Part shown: one piece after another, positions 11,310-25,000 of the stretch | Position numbering within the stretch: position 1 is the stretch's first letter | Layout of the letters: each line of letters opens with the position of its first letter | Origin: Drosophila persimilis | Taxonomy: Eukaryota > Arthropoda > Insecta > Diptera > Drosophilidae | Reading direction: 5' to 3' | Length of the DNA: 64,000 bases | NCBI RefSeq assembly: GCF_003286085.1 | Contig: NW_020825288.1 | Span: 1,116,001 to 1,180,000 of the forward strand | Made by a program: the position numbers and the translations under genes | The notes under the pieces: model-generated | Seen by the model: the letters and a program-made list of their open reading frames with translations, nothing else | What the model was told of the DNA's origin: nothing | Databases searched by the model: none

Positions 11310-14300
11310 TAATGTTGAGTATCGGGAATAACTGTAGAGTCACGGACGTAGCTGTGGAAGCTCAAACTTGAAAAGGTAGAGATGCAGAGTTAATGACTGC
11401 CTCTTCGTAGTAATTAATTGGAATTATGAGAGGGCACAACACAAAAGAAGTATATCTGATTAGTGGGGAATAATATCTAGAGCTCAAGCTATAGCTATAG
11501 CGTGAGAGAGAGCTTAACCAGTTAATGCTGGGAACAATTGCTGACCCAATCATCGGGTTGGGCTGGTCACACAGCGCGCTCTCTCTCACTCACTCTCTTT
11601 TTCTCTCTCTGTCTCAGTCGTTTTTATCTGCTTTAACCATGAATGAATCCATTGAAAAGGGGATTCCATTTTTGTGGATAAACCTAAATACAATACCATT
11701 TTGTGTACGAACAGAGGTCCGTTGCCCGTTGCCGTTCCACTTGTTGTGCGTGTGCCCAAAGGTACGAGTTCGAGCACGAGTACGTACATACGAGTATGAC
11801 CGGAAAAGGCTTTAAATTTTACACTTTTATGGAGACGCAGGCGGGTCATAGGACGATATGTCCTGCCGTTGATATCGGCTTAACTTTGCCATAAAACTGT
11901 CAGCGTCATGCCTATGCGGGGTGCGGGATCGTATGCGGATGGAGTTCGGGTTTGGGTTTGGGTTTGGGTTTGGACAAATGAAATAAATTTTACAGCCAAA
12001 TGGACAGAGCAGAGCAGAGCAGAGCAGCCGAACAAAAAGCACAACCAAATGCAAAGCAAATGTCAGGGCAGGGGCTGGGGGCCCAGAGATTTGTGTGTGT
12101 GTGTGTGGGATCGAGTGGGGGATGGACAGAAGAACCGAATCTAATGCGGACAACAAAAGCACCTGTGACCTGGAAAGTGTCCAACAGCCAGGAGTCACAA
12201 CCAGAACCAGAACCAGACCGTGTCCGTGTCCGTGTCTACGGTTTACGGGTGTGGCTCCTGCTCCTGATTATGCTCCTGTCAGCAGCTGGTAGCAGACTTT
12301 AAGCTCCTTTTGGCGGTGGGCCACTTTAAGCCAGACATTAGCAAATATTTGCAGTGTGTGTCCTGCAGGAGGGGAGATGGTAGCTGTTGGATGGATGGGA
12401 TGTTCATCAATTAAGTGTCATCAATCATCGGCGAATGGATCAAAATCAGCGACAACGTTCGGCGGGCACAAACATGTCACGGTACAAAATATCGTTTAAC
12501 CTAAACCTAAACTGCCAGCAGCACACAAAAACCTATTTACTTTCGTTGCAAGACTCCCCTCACTGCCCCACAGTCGCCCTCAATCCAAGTGGAATTCAAG
12601 GGAATTCCCTCCCGCTTTGGAGAACATCCCCCGATGAACTCTCTCCCGCTTAATCTGTGGCGGGCAAATGTTGAACGAGGAGTGGAGTACACCTAAACAC
12701 ACACAGAATTCTATTGGGATGGAAAGCTAATGCATTTAGCGGTGGGAGAGCCAGAGGCAGAGGCACCTTCGAGGGAAGGGCTGGCCGGGGAAGGGCATAT
12801 CGGTTTCAATTGGTGACCCACTGGAATCGCTCCACATAAAACTTAAAGCGCCAAACTTTTGGCCGCTTTCCGTCCGCCACTTGGGAAAGTTTCGACCGGG
12901 ACCGAGTCCGAGAGAGAGAGATGCTTTATGGTCCGACCAAATCAAGTGGAAACTCAAATGGAAAGCGGGCGAGCAGTCAAACGCCGGAGACGCCTCGGAA
13001 CGACTTGTGAAACAATGCCCCATTAATGGCGCCCGCCGCTCAAGATGGGGCAATGCGAATGGGAATGTATCTGCTCGCCAATCTCTTTTCAAATTTGAAA
13101 TCAATGTCGAGCGGTTGCTGCAGTTATGATTATTGCAGTTGTCGAAAGTTTCTTTCGGCGAACAGGGAATGAGAGGGGAGGTGTGCGAGAGGAGAGGAGG
13201 AGTGGGAGGAGCTGAAGCTGAAGCTAAAGCCGAGCTCCTTCCTATCATAATGTTCTGGGCAAACAGCAGATTCGATGCGGGAAAGGTTTATGCAAATGCC
13301 AAACGCTTTTATACGGCAAACACTAGACATCGACAGGGACATCGACATCGACAGGGATGGAGACGGAGACTGGGACGAGGAGGTCCAAGGCGATGGCTCG
13401 CTAAAAAATGCTTATGACTTGTGTAAACAATTTCCCCCGGACTAGAGGCCAGGGGCCCAGGCCAGAGCACGATATCCTTTCCAGCTCCATTTACGTGTAG
13501 GTATGCCTCTGCCCAGAACTCCTTCTCTCCTTCGAGTATCTGCCTCGAATCTCTGGTGTATAAAAAATATTTTATAGACTTTGGTTCGGGGAAAAGTTAC
13601 TTTGTGCTCTACTCGTGTGGGCGAGAGTGGTCTGCGTATGTGACTTCCGCTTGTCCTTGCATGTCCTTCCATCTTTCCTACGCTCCTTGGGATCACACAC
13701 GCACACAAATGTACATTTTTATGCATTTTCTTAGCGGCCATTTTTATGCCCGCACACGTTTTCCATTAGACATCAACAGGACTGTCATTTCCCTATTTCC
13801 TACAGCTCCTTCTGCTGCTCCTTCTGCTGCTCCTTGTTTGATTTTCGTCCTCCTGGAGGATACGCGGGCTCCGATACCCAATTTTCCAACCTGTCAGCAG
13901 AGTCCCGTTCTAATTGAAAACTGGGTCAATCCGGCCATCGCCATGGAGCTCCATGGAGCACATTAATCAACATCGAAGGGACGCGAGCCCTGACAGGTCG
14001 CCCCCCACGGGGTCTCGTTTTGCATTCGTCATTAAAGCAATTATCATGTTACGACAATTACTCTTTGTTCCGCCCCCATTTTGCGTTTTCCGCCTCTGCG
14101 GAACTCCGCGGGTCGCGCGATTGATTGAAAGATGGAACGGAATGGATTGAAACTGAATGGAAATCGGAAAACTGCTTAGTGAAAACTGTGCCAAAAGGTG
14201 GCATTAATCTTCATAAAAGAGTGACAACTTCATTGGAATACCATCGCGGGGAAACACGTCCCTGAAACCCCCCACTTGGTGGTGCTACCCCTTGATGGGC

Positions 14301-17300
14301 TGCTAATTAAATATGTAACACGCATCTTAATCCGTTCGCCCCCACCCTGTGTTTGCCTGCAATTTATCAAAAGGCTCAGAGAATGAAAAAAAAAGGAAAG
14401 GAGAGAGCGCTGGATGGTTAGGGTATTGGCATTCCGAAGGGGTATATTGATACCGATTTAAAACAGACCACTGCGTGACTAAAATAGAGATTTGCAATAT
14501 ACTTATGATGACTTTTCACTAGGCACTAGAAGCGTTGTCATCCTTAAAAGCTTATGGATTATGGATTGAAAAGAAAATTGTATGATCTGTCATGGGATAT
14601 ATCTGAAGATACCTGAAGATATATCTAGCCAAAGCTGATGTTTCTATCCTTTGTAATGGTTCTTCAAATTTGGCAATTTTGTAATTGTAATTTTTCTTTG
14701 TATGGTAAGGTCTTATCTTTAGACTTTAGTTCTTTAGCGGCATAAATGTACAATTAATAAAGCTGCCAATCATTTAAATTTGCCAAAGAATGTCCTGCCA
14801 AATCTGTCACGAACCCCAAATGTATTGCATTCAATTTGAATATCTAGGCTTTCTCTCCAGGGTATCTGGGAGCCCAAAGGAATTCTCTCACTTTATCTCC
14901 CACTCCCGCTTTCTCCGGCTCTCCCCTGGCTTGGGGTTCGCATAATTCCGCGGATATAATTTTTTAGCGAGGCGCTGGAGCGCGCCGTGCCGCGTATAAT
15001 GCGCATAATTTCTATGCCACGTTGGTCACCGAAAAGTAAATGTAGACACTGCGAAAGTCCCAGACATTTGGGAGGGGCAGGGGCAGGGGCAGGGGACTCG
15101 ACCTTTGTGCCAGCCAAAGTCCGAGCCATCCCCATACCCATCCCCCTCCAGCAACAACTTTTTGGCAATGGTTTCGCTGTATGGGGAACAAAAGAGGTAC
15201 ATGCGAAAAATAAAACCTATTACCGGAATCATAATTATCTTTTATGGCCGCGTCTGTCATGACGACATTATGGCGGTGGTCTGCTCCTGTTCCTGTGTTA
15301 CTTCTCTCCCTCTCCCTCTCTCTCTCCTTCTCCTACTCTCTAGTCCCCGCACGTAGCAATAAAAAACCGCGAAATGCGGCCAAGTAGCAGCAATAGAGAA
15401 AAAAGCGTAACATAAATTACAGACACAAACCCCAAACGGGGGCAAGGGGTGAGTGCCACAAATTATATACCTAGCAGCGGAATAATTCTCGTAATATTTT
15501 CATTACAAAAACAGTTTCGATTCCCCTGCCCCGGACATCTGTCGCCAGTGCGTTGCCTCTCCTTGGCCAGAAACAGGTGTTTCCTAATTTATTGGCATGG
15601 CCCTGCAGGCCCCACCCTGCCCCACCCTGCCCCACCCTGCCCTCTCTTGTCCCACCACTCCAGTCCACTCCGCCCCACCCTCTTTCCACAGCATTTCCAG
15701 CGATTGTTCCTGCGAAGGATATTAACAGGAGTTGGGGCCTCCGCAGAGGCATTGTCTGCGGCTGGCAGACAAATCAAAGTGCAGGAACCAAACACTGCTC
15801 CAGCACGGCTTGTCATGTGTTTTTTAATTTCTAATATTTCACGCGTCATCCCTTCCCTCCAACGAGCAATGCTAATGCTTTGCTTGGCCGTGACAGGCGG
15901 ACGACAGAGGGCGCTGCCATTGTTGTGCACTGTGCCGCAAATTATGCGAGACACGTCGTCCCAGAGGCAGCGGTTCGACTGGACGGGTGTCTCGGTGTCT
16001 GGAGGTGTGCCTGAGGTGCCTTAGAGCAAGGAGCAGGACTCATGGCAGGACTCCCATCTGCTGGCTGGCAGGAGAGAGTGCCACGGAGTATACGTGTGAT
16101 AATCCAAGGGCGGCAAAAGTTTTCTTAGACAAACTCCAAGGAATCCTTTCGAACCGTGGCATACCTCGTAGGAAACCAATGTGTGCCTGTGCCCCAGCAA
16201 TCTGCAGCTACCCTCCTGCTACCCTTTAGTACAGTTTAAGGTGGCTGGGGTCCGTTTCGCCCAAGGCCAAGTGTGTGGCATTCCCCTTGTTAAAAAGCGC
16301 AAAATGCACGTGGCTCCCCGCAGCCCGCTCCTCGCCTAGCCGGTTGTTGTGCCAGTAATTGCTCTGCCGCCTGTTGACAGGATACTTCAACTATTGTTTG
16401 CCACAGAGCTGTGGAGACTATAGAGAACACCCTGCTCTCCCCCTGCTTTCCCCCCTGCTTAATTCAGCATGAAATTGGTTTGTATTATTACGAACATTTT
16501 GCAGAGACTCTCGCAGCCGCAGAGACGCAGCCCTGAGGCGCCACGGACCTCAACACCTCAGCAAAGTGTCGGTCTTTCGCTCTACCTTAAAGCTACTCCG
16601 CTCTCCGTCCATAAAGCAGAGGATCTCTCGTATATGGTCGATGGTATGTGCCGGTATATTTCCCTATGAAAAGTTTGCTTTGCTTTGCTTTGCTTTGATG
16701 CTGCTGCCGCTGTTGCCGCTGTTGCTGCGCTTTAATTAAAAAACTGTGCGCTTCGCGTAACTAGCACTTGATTAATTTTTGGTTGCACGCAAAAGTAGCG
16801 CGAAAAAATGCAAAGCAAAACAGAGAGAGGGAGAGATAGAGAGGAACGGAAGGGAACCACAAAGAAGGAGAGCAGCAGCAGCAGGAGCAGCAGGAAAAAA
16901 GGATTCAAATTAATTATGTCCATGCTGTGCCGGGGTCCAGTCCGGGTACGGCTACGGGTCCTCTACTTTACGTTATCAGCGCGTGCTCTGCATACGTGGC
17001 AGCAGATGGGGTGGAGGAGCAGAAGGACCAGGATGCGGAGCAGGACTCTCCGTTGCACGCTGTGCCCCTGGAGCTCTCTCTCTCGCGCTTCCATTCATTT
17101 CGCGTTGAACTTTGAAGCTTAGTGGGCGGCTGTCCTCCGCTTTTGATATTGAATTTCCGCGAAATGAAATACGGCCGGCCCTGACCAGCGGCTATCCGGG
17201 GAGAGGAGTGGAGTTCATGAGCATGGGCGTGATCACCGTTTCACAGTGATTTACAGTTGACAGAGATTCCGATTCCCTAATGAAATGGTTATGCTTTGGA

Positions 17301-18000
17301 GGAGAAGGAGCAGGAGGGGCAGGAGGAGCAGGAGGATAACCCAAATGTGATTGAATGATCATTGAAACTGAAAATCCAATTGAAAACCACAGAATGGATG
17401 CTGCAGAAGAGAAGCTTGAATGGTCCGTCATAAATAAGGGAAGGCCAGAAGTAAATGAAGATGACAATAGTTATACAAATTGATTATTGAAGTGTTTGAG
17501 AAACAGCTGATCAAGAGCAGAGTGACAGCACCAACGCTAGAACGTCAGAAAGAGAGCTCAGCAGAGGAGAAGAGGAGAAGAGGAGCAGCAAAAGTAGTTG
17601 CAAAAAGAGATTCGCAGCGGGTAGACGTACCTTTCGACAGCAGCAGCAGAAATCAGCGAGATCAAGCCGCGAAGCACTTACCAGGCCACCGTGACCCATC
17701 AATGCGAGTATATTGGTGTATCGTACATTTTTCATTTAAGTGTTTCTATCCTATCCGCATCTCTTTCTTAATAGGTGTATGTAAACGCTTTAAAGTTGTA
17801 CATTTACTGAACGAATGACGCTGCCATATGGTTTTGAACTCAGATTGCAGTAAGGAAGTCCACATTTAAAGATCGGCACTTCATAAAGACGCGACATGTG
17901 GGAAAATCCTTTCAGCGAAGATTCATTCGCTCCACTTTCAATGCGCCCACGCAGTCATTAAACCTGAACACACACGCAGGTCCACAGATACGCAGCTAAG
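11310..18000. other. Gene-free region, part 1
   Basis: No supportable gene. Low-complexity tracts: CT-rich 11571-11617; TTTGGG hexamers 11951-11973; AGAGC repeats 12005-12027; TG at 12092-12107; CCCTGCCCCA decamers at 15608-15643; TTTGC pentamers 16674-16697; AGCAGC near 16870-16892. An AT-rich block at 14400-14830 stands out from its neighbours. The motif GCATAATT occurs at 14940, 15003 and 15940, and TTTATGGC at 15241. Confidence 0.55.
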
Positions 18001-21000
18001 CAGATACATATACTCCACCGCAAACAGAGCTACAAACAGACAAAGATACAAGCGGCAGACACACACACACACCCACGCTTCTGCTCTTCATTTGGGCTCG
18101 GAAAACAAAGGCTGAAATGTTGAAACAGTTCGCTCGTTCGCTTGCTGCTCAGATACTCAGATACTCGGATATTAAATACAATATTAATAATCTCACATGT
18201 GCGGGCTGTTCTTAAAGGAGTGGGTGGATGTGGATCCAGAGTGGGTGGTGGGTGTGTCGACAGCAGCACCCGCCAAGAGTCATCAGTCATCCACTCATCC
18301 TCAGACACAGCAGCAACAGCAGCCACACACACGGGCTATAGATTTCTAAGGATTTTTACCTAGAAGGCGATGACAGACCGCCTCAGACTGGCGCCAGCAG
18401 CAAGACAAAAGGGCCAGAACCCCACTTGTACCCTCTCCCCCTGGAGACAGAGAGTCAACCAACACAATCGCTAATGTAAATGTTTGTCTGCTATTTGAAT
18501 TTTAATTACTTTTCGCTGCTTTTCGCTGTCGGCGGCACAAACTATTCCGATGCCCCACCGAGTCCCAGAACTGGCTGCAGACCTCACCTCAGCGCAAACT
18601 TTTTAATGGAATTCCTGGCCAGAAAACCAGAAAAACTTTCCCCCAAGCTCCCGGGCCCCCACCAAGTTCCCACCAAGCCTCCATCCAATCATTGCCGTGT
18701 TCCCGAAAGTCGAGCAAAGATCGTAATGCGCCTTAATTGAAATAAGTCCCCGACCAATTGCTGGCGGCCCAACAGCGGCTGTGGCAGTGGCAGTGGCGGC
18801 CACTTAAGCCCGCCCGTCCGTTCGTCCTGCCAAAGGTGGAGTCCTTCTCCCAGTTGCACAATCAAGAATCAGCCCCTGCCCCAGACCCTGCCTTATGGGT
18901 GGCATAAATTTTGGAATTGTTAGCCGGGGCCACTTGAACGGAAACGACTAATTCCCGTTGCTGAGATTGAGATTCGGAAGAGAGCGGGCTCCAGCCCCAT
19001 CTCCTTAGAGGCTGCGGCGTCTGGCATCTGTTCCACACAGCAGACAGCAAACAGCAGGCAGCAGGCAGGAGTCGCGAGTATTCGGCATTCAGTTGGAACT
19101 TTTGAAATGCTTTTTATCGGATTGAGACGTGCTGCTGCTGCTCCCGGTGCTCCTGGTGCTCCTGGTGCTCCTTGCTGCGGCTGTGGCCAGAGGAAAGTTC
19201 TGAATGAAAGAAATTCAATCAAAGGTACAAGTAAATCCCGCGTGAGTTCATAAAGTTCAGCAGTAGCAGGAGCCATAAGTTTTGAATCAACTTTAAAGGA
19301 AGCCTCGTGGCTCATGGCGGGAGGATGTTCCGAATTTGTGCGTTGAAAGAACGAACTATTGGAAATGAAGGAGGCACATAATGGATAATGGAGTGGCGGC
19401 ATATTGAGCTGATTTATAGAAAAGCACGCAGCTTTCTTCTTTCTCCTCGTTTCAGAGAGAGATCTGTTTGAGCAGCAATGCAGCATAAATCACGCGCCTT
19501 TGAGCAGCGCCTTTTGAAGTTGAAGCCAAAGCCAGAGCCAGAGCCAAGAGGAATGATTCTGGCTTACAGACAAAAGAGTTGAAAGAGCGTCCTAGAGCGT
19601 GCTGGTGCTCTTCGATTGTGTGTCTGTCTTCAATTAGTGTTAAGAGCTTGTCAAACAAGCAGCGAGATTAAAGGCAAAAGAGTCGACTCCCGCACTCCCA
19701 TAGACCCACTCCTCTTCCTATCCTCATTCGATTCCCATCCTCTTCTGATGGTAACATGCAACAAACCATGGCGAACACGTTTCGATTGTGGATTGTGGGC
19801 GTTTCCCCATCGAAGCATGCCAGGACTCGAATCGATTGGCAATAGCCGTGAGCTCATTTCACCTCCGCACAAACAGGAGGCAGGACTCTCAACTGCGCAA
19901 ACATCTAATTGCCTGGACAGAACAAATACGAGCCCAATACAGGGGCCACTGGGGACTACTTATTGCAGGACCAAGGACCCAGCAAGGACGCAGGACCCAG
20001 GGCTGATACGTCGATAAAGAGGTGAAGGATTAATAGCAAATAAATTGATGTTGAAAAGGCGATTACACCGACAAGGGACTTAGGCAAAGAAGACCTCTTA
20101 AAGAGTGTCTCTCTTAAACTTGGGCGAACATTTCATTTTGTGGCTTTGTGGCCTGCCCATAAATCACTCGGAAAATTTACCTATGAAAGGAAAATGTCAG
20201 GCTGGACAAAAAATACGAGGATACAAAACAAATTCTGTTTCACGCATTATCATATGAATTTTCCTCGCTTTTTCCCTTGAAGGGGGGACAGTAACAAAAG
20301 CCAAATGTTGCATAAATTCAGCTGCCACTTGATGTGTGTATTACAACAAAAGGTGAGGCACAGACCCAGGGATGATAGAGATGTGGCAGGAGGAACGAGG
20401 GTAGAGGATGGTGACCGGACAATGCCGGACAATGCAAATCTTGCGAGAGCGAATCGAAAGGCATTGCTTGAATAAATTTTCATAAATTTCGGACTTTGAT
20501 TTATTTCATATTTCGGTTTTTTTCTGCCGCTCTCCATGGGGGAGTGGCTGCCCCTGAGGGGGAGGACCGGTCATTGATCTTCTGCTCTGCCTGAAGAATC
20601 TTTAATCAAGGTTCTGCCTGGTCAAAAAGAGGAAAAACTTTGGCTCACTTTTCACATTCATTTTCACCGAAATGAAAATCGACAGGGAGACTGGAAGATA
20701 CGAAAATTGTTTGCATGTCCAACAGAAACAATCAATTCACAATTTGGTGGGGCTCATGGAAAACCGATTTATCGTTGGGGAGAATTTCGGGGAAGTTAGT
20801 CGGTCATAAAACATCCATTAACTTCATGTCAATGTTGCATACGCACCCTCCTCCCCCTGCTGCTCCTGGCCACCGGACAAACGTTCATTTGCGGTATTGG
20901 TAGTGGAAGATACAAGGCAGAGGCAGGGGCTGGAGCAGGAGCAGGGAATCCATGTGTTGTCTGTGGGCGTTGCATGCCCCGCGCACAGTGTTGTGTTCAG

Positions 21001-24000
21001 TGCAAATTACTCGACTCTGGTCCATGGTCTGTGCAACATGTCAGCGTTTTATTATAGGCAAAGTTTAAGGGGTATCCGCAGGATATGATGGCGATGTGAT
21101 TGAAATGCTTGATATAATACACAAAAATCAGGTATTAAATCAATATTTATATTTAAATCTCGTAGAAATTACATTTTTGTACCCACTCGAGGTCCTTCAC
21201 CGCCTGTTTAGGGTACTTTGGTAGTCGTTTCTTACTCTTTGGAGTCTCTTCTGGTTGTTCCAGGCTCCAGCAACAAGCTCCAGGCTGAGCCAAAACCCAA
21301 TGACACGTGATAAGAAATGGCAGGCGCTCGTTCAAAAAAAGTCTCTCTCACTCGCAGAAGGAACGAAACAAAAAAACAATTGCAATTGCACACGTAGGCA
21401 AAAGGCAAAAGCAATTTTCCAATTGCCGCAAAGGAAATGTCGCTGAAATGTTCCTTGCACTTTTTTCTGCGTAAAGGCAAACCCCAAGTCCTGGATTCTA
21501 AGTGCCACACACACAGTCCCCCTCACACACACAGAGTCCCCTTTCCATGGCCACAGAGTTAATTGTTGGCTGAAGTCTGGAGTGAAATACTTCTCGCTGT
21601 CATTTCCATTCCAGAAATACCTCCATTTCCATCTCCAGAGTGCGGCAGGGGGAGTGGCACTTAATGTGAGCCGCCTTCGAGGAAACTTTTGAATTACCTC
21701 AGTTTCCCAGAGAGTTTCCCCGCCAAAGAGGGCCAATGGAGATTGCTACGGTTACATTCGAGCCGCTTCCCCGCTCATTTATGCCGTTTCAAGTTGCTCA
21801 GCGAAGCATTCAAGTTTTTCCACAGGGAGAAGCGGAATGGTTCGGGGGAATTTGGAGCTTCAATGTTTGTCTTTCATTTGGCTCATCCTTGGATCTGTAC
21901 TGCCTGGTTCCTGGGGGTTTCTGGGCCTTCTTTGGGGGTGTCTGCTTAACAAATTCTCTACGATTATTACCTGCTGTTAAAACATTTCATAATCTCACAG
22001 ATAATAATTTAATGCGTCGTTTTAGTGGCGAGCATTAAAAAGTTTGCCAAGAAATTTCACTCTCCCCTGGCCCTACCCCTCACTCTCTTCTCTTCCTGCT
22101 CTGGCAGATGGGGGAAAATTGAAAAGGAGGCACAGACAAAGACGGAGGAAAAGGAGCCACTGTCTGGCATTTAATAATGTTGTAAGCAGGTAATTCCGTT
22201 GCCGTTTTGTGGTTCTTTCGGGTGTGCGATAAGCAGACCCTGGCCTGACTCCAATTCTGAGAGATGGAATCATAACCGAAGTCCTGCCTCTGAGGTCACC
22301 ATTTCCTGACTCTGGGATGCTCTTCGCGGAGAAGAGTTTCTTTCAGTGTTCTCAGACGTATTAAGAGCGAAATGTCCATGTTATCAAGTCCAGTCTTCAG
22401 GGGGAAGAGTTTCCTCTATCATTCTCCAGTCTGTTCAAGAAGAGCATTTCCCATTCATGGATGAATCTTAGCCCTTAATCGAAAGCGGCAGGGGTCTCTT
22501 CTTAGTTCTCCCTTTGGCTTCAAAAGAGTAACTAAATGTCGCTTTGTCCTGAGCATCCTTCCTTCCTGTTGGCCCCAAATGTGCGAACATTAGCACTGCA
22601 CATCGAAGTTTATCTATGACCAGGAGGTACTCTCCGTACTCTCTCCCCTCTCCGCCCCTTTGGTAGGTATGTCCGTGTCTCCTGTTCTGTCCTGCCTGTC
22701 TGCCCAGCATGTGAACTTTCCAAAGTTATGCGCATTTCTGCTGACCATTGGCATTTTGCAGCTTTTGTTTTTGCCCACGGCCAGGAGTTCCAGGAGCTCC
22801 AGCCACAGGAGTGGGAGCGGGAGTGGGAGTGGCAGTGGGTGCAGCCCAGTAGAGTAGTCATCCCTGGACAAAGGTCGAGGGCGACAGCTGTTGCCCAATC
22901 GTTTTGTCTGCCTGCGCATCCTCGGCCTCGGCCTCCGCCACGTCCTGCGGGCTGGCTGGCAAACGGTTTCGGGATTAATACTTTGGTCTGTCCCCTCCCC
23001 CTCGTCCCTCGATGGAGTTTATTGAAAAGGTGACGTTGACACTGCAGCCAGAGGGGATGGGAGGAGGGGAGCCAAAGTTTTTGGGAAAGTTTGCTTCCGT
23101 TTGGCTCTCCTTTTTTTCTGGTTCCTGCCCGCCTGCCTGCTGCTGCTGCTCCTGTCGATAATATCGATGCGGAACATATGTGAACATGTCGTTTGACACA
23201 TTTGTCAGTTGGCTTAAAGTTCGGCTGTGAAGGTGGATGCTCCATACGGGGTATGGATGAGGAGTGTGGAGTGTGGATGAGGCAGGGGTAGTCTCAATTG
23301 AGTTAAGCTGCAATTGGCCAAGGGATAAGGGAGAGCACTATATAAACGTATATTGTATATTGTATGTGTTGGAGTGGATAGCAAACTGGTATGGCTGTGT
23401 CTTTGGATAGTTAGTGTCATATTATATCGAACTTTATGTCAGAATCAGTTGAGTCATAGTCACAGCTAAGGATTCCTCTCTCTCCCCTTTCGGTGCAAAG
23501 CTAAAATCTATTTACGAGTATATGCTCTACTTTATCCTCTTTTATTTTAAAGGATATTTCTAGGGACACGAAAAGGTAGAGGGTATCCAGCTCTGTCAAT
23601 CTTTTGGAGGATGTCAAACACTATTAAATCCATTGAAAGAAGTACAAACAGATTGGGATCTGTGTCTGAGAATACTAATTGTTCCACAGGCTTACGGCGT
23701 AAGGACACTTTTCCTCTCTGTTTTCCCTTGCAAACTAAGCCTCAGGCTCTCAGTTAATTTCCCTTTAAACCCACACAGACACAGACACAATTACAATACC
23801 GAATACCGAATGCCGTGTGTCAAGGCCAAATTGTAAGCCACTTCACAGCCAATTAGGTGCTTTCAACAGCCTCACACATACACACACACACACATAGATG
23901 GATAGAGAGGCTGGCGGAAAGGACGTGGCACTCTCTCTGTGTGTGTCCACATCTGTTGACAAATGACTGGCAATGTTCAACGGTGTTTGGCAGCACTTGT

Positions 24001-25000
24001 GCGCCCCGTGCCTCATTATGTGGCATTTTGGGCTAACCGCTTTAATTAGCTTTTGCACACACACAGATGCAAAGTGCAGGCGGCGGCGGCACTGCACTAC
24101 ACTGCCGTTCGGGCCTGGTCCAGACTGGCTTCTGACCAACAAAGCCACTTGAGTGCCGAGTGCACTGACAGTGCCAGAGTGCCGCCTGCTAATGCGGGGG
24201 CTTTCAGGGGGAGCTGTAGAGCCTCGTGCACCTCGCGTTGACTCTAATTGAGTCACAAATCAACCAAAATATATTATGCACCGCAAATTGTGCGGTAATT
24301 ACACGCACCCATATCCATGCAGAGAGCCGGAGAGCGGAGAGACAGCTAGTGTCTGCTGTCTCGCTAATTTATGGCCCAAAGTGTAGCATACTTTCCAGCA
24401 CCTGCACAAGACATCGACTCCAGGCGACAGGCGACCAGGCCACAGGCGACAATGGCGGCGTTAATTTGCCTGCTAATGAGCCACAAAAACAAGCGCGGCT
24501 TCTACATTGGCAGGGCAGTGTTCTGGGGGGAAGGGGAGAGAGTGTTTCCGGCTTAATTATGTTAATTTCACCCCACTCAAACTCCAAACATCAGGCTGAT
24601 GCCGTTGCTTGTGCTCCTGCTCCTGCTCCCCTCCTGTAGACAACGTGGCGTATGCGTGATGCGTGTGGCTGCAATCAAAGCTCCCTCTCTCGTTCTATAT
24701 AGTATATATAGTATGTATATCGACAATTCCGGATCAAAAACTCAATCTTTGCACTGGCGCCACTCTGTCCGTCCGCCTCCGGATTCGAAAGTTTACTTTA
24801 AAGAACGAGCAAATTATTTTGCAACCGCATAAAGGAAGAACATTTCCAGCTTGGAGAGGGGGAAATGGCAGCCAAAGGGGGGCAGGGGAGTGGTGGTGGG
24901 TGGGGTGGCAGTACCAAAGTCAGTGTCAGTTTGTCGCTTCCTTTGCTTTCATATTTTGAATACAAATTGCTTTATTTGCGCTGCTGCGCCAATTTCAAAA
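18001..25000. other. Gene-free region, part 2
   Basis: No supportable gene. A frame of 211 codons at 22610-23245 (minus) is Ser/His/Arg low complexity from microsatellite DNA and shows no domain. Tracts: GGTGCTCCT repeats 19129-19178; GGGAGT repeats near 22812-22836; CA at 23872-23896; a TATATAAA near 23338-23345 without an initiator. One TTTATGGC lies at 24368-24375. Confidence 0.55.

Noticed and set aside
10780-11331. A 183-codon plus frame overlapping the four-TM gene
   Set aside because: It is a shadow in another frame of the 10598-11254 gene, rich in His, Arg and Leu as expected from codon-third-position bias.
13306-13313. TATAAAAG on the minus strand, and similar lone TATA boxes at 27523, 52285 and 59586
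   Set aside because: None has an initiator match at 28-33 bp and no exon follows, so they are not called promoters.
15449-16024. A 191-codon plus frame
   Set aside because: It runs through the CCCTGCCCCA decamer repeats, which also give an open antisense frame; no domain is visible.
22610-23245. A 211-codon minus-strand frame
   Set aside because: Composition is biased, with SHSHSRSHS-type repeats and no domain; overlapping frames on both strands are equally open.
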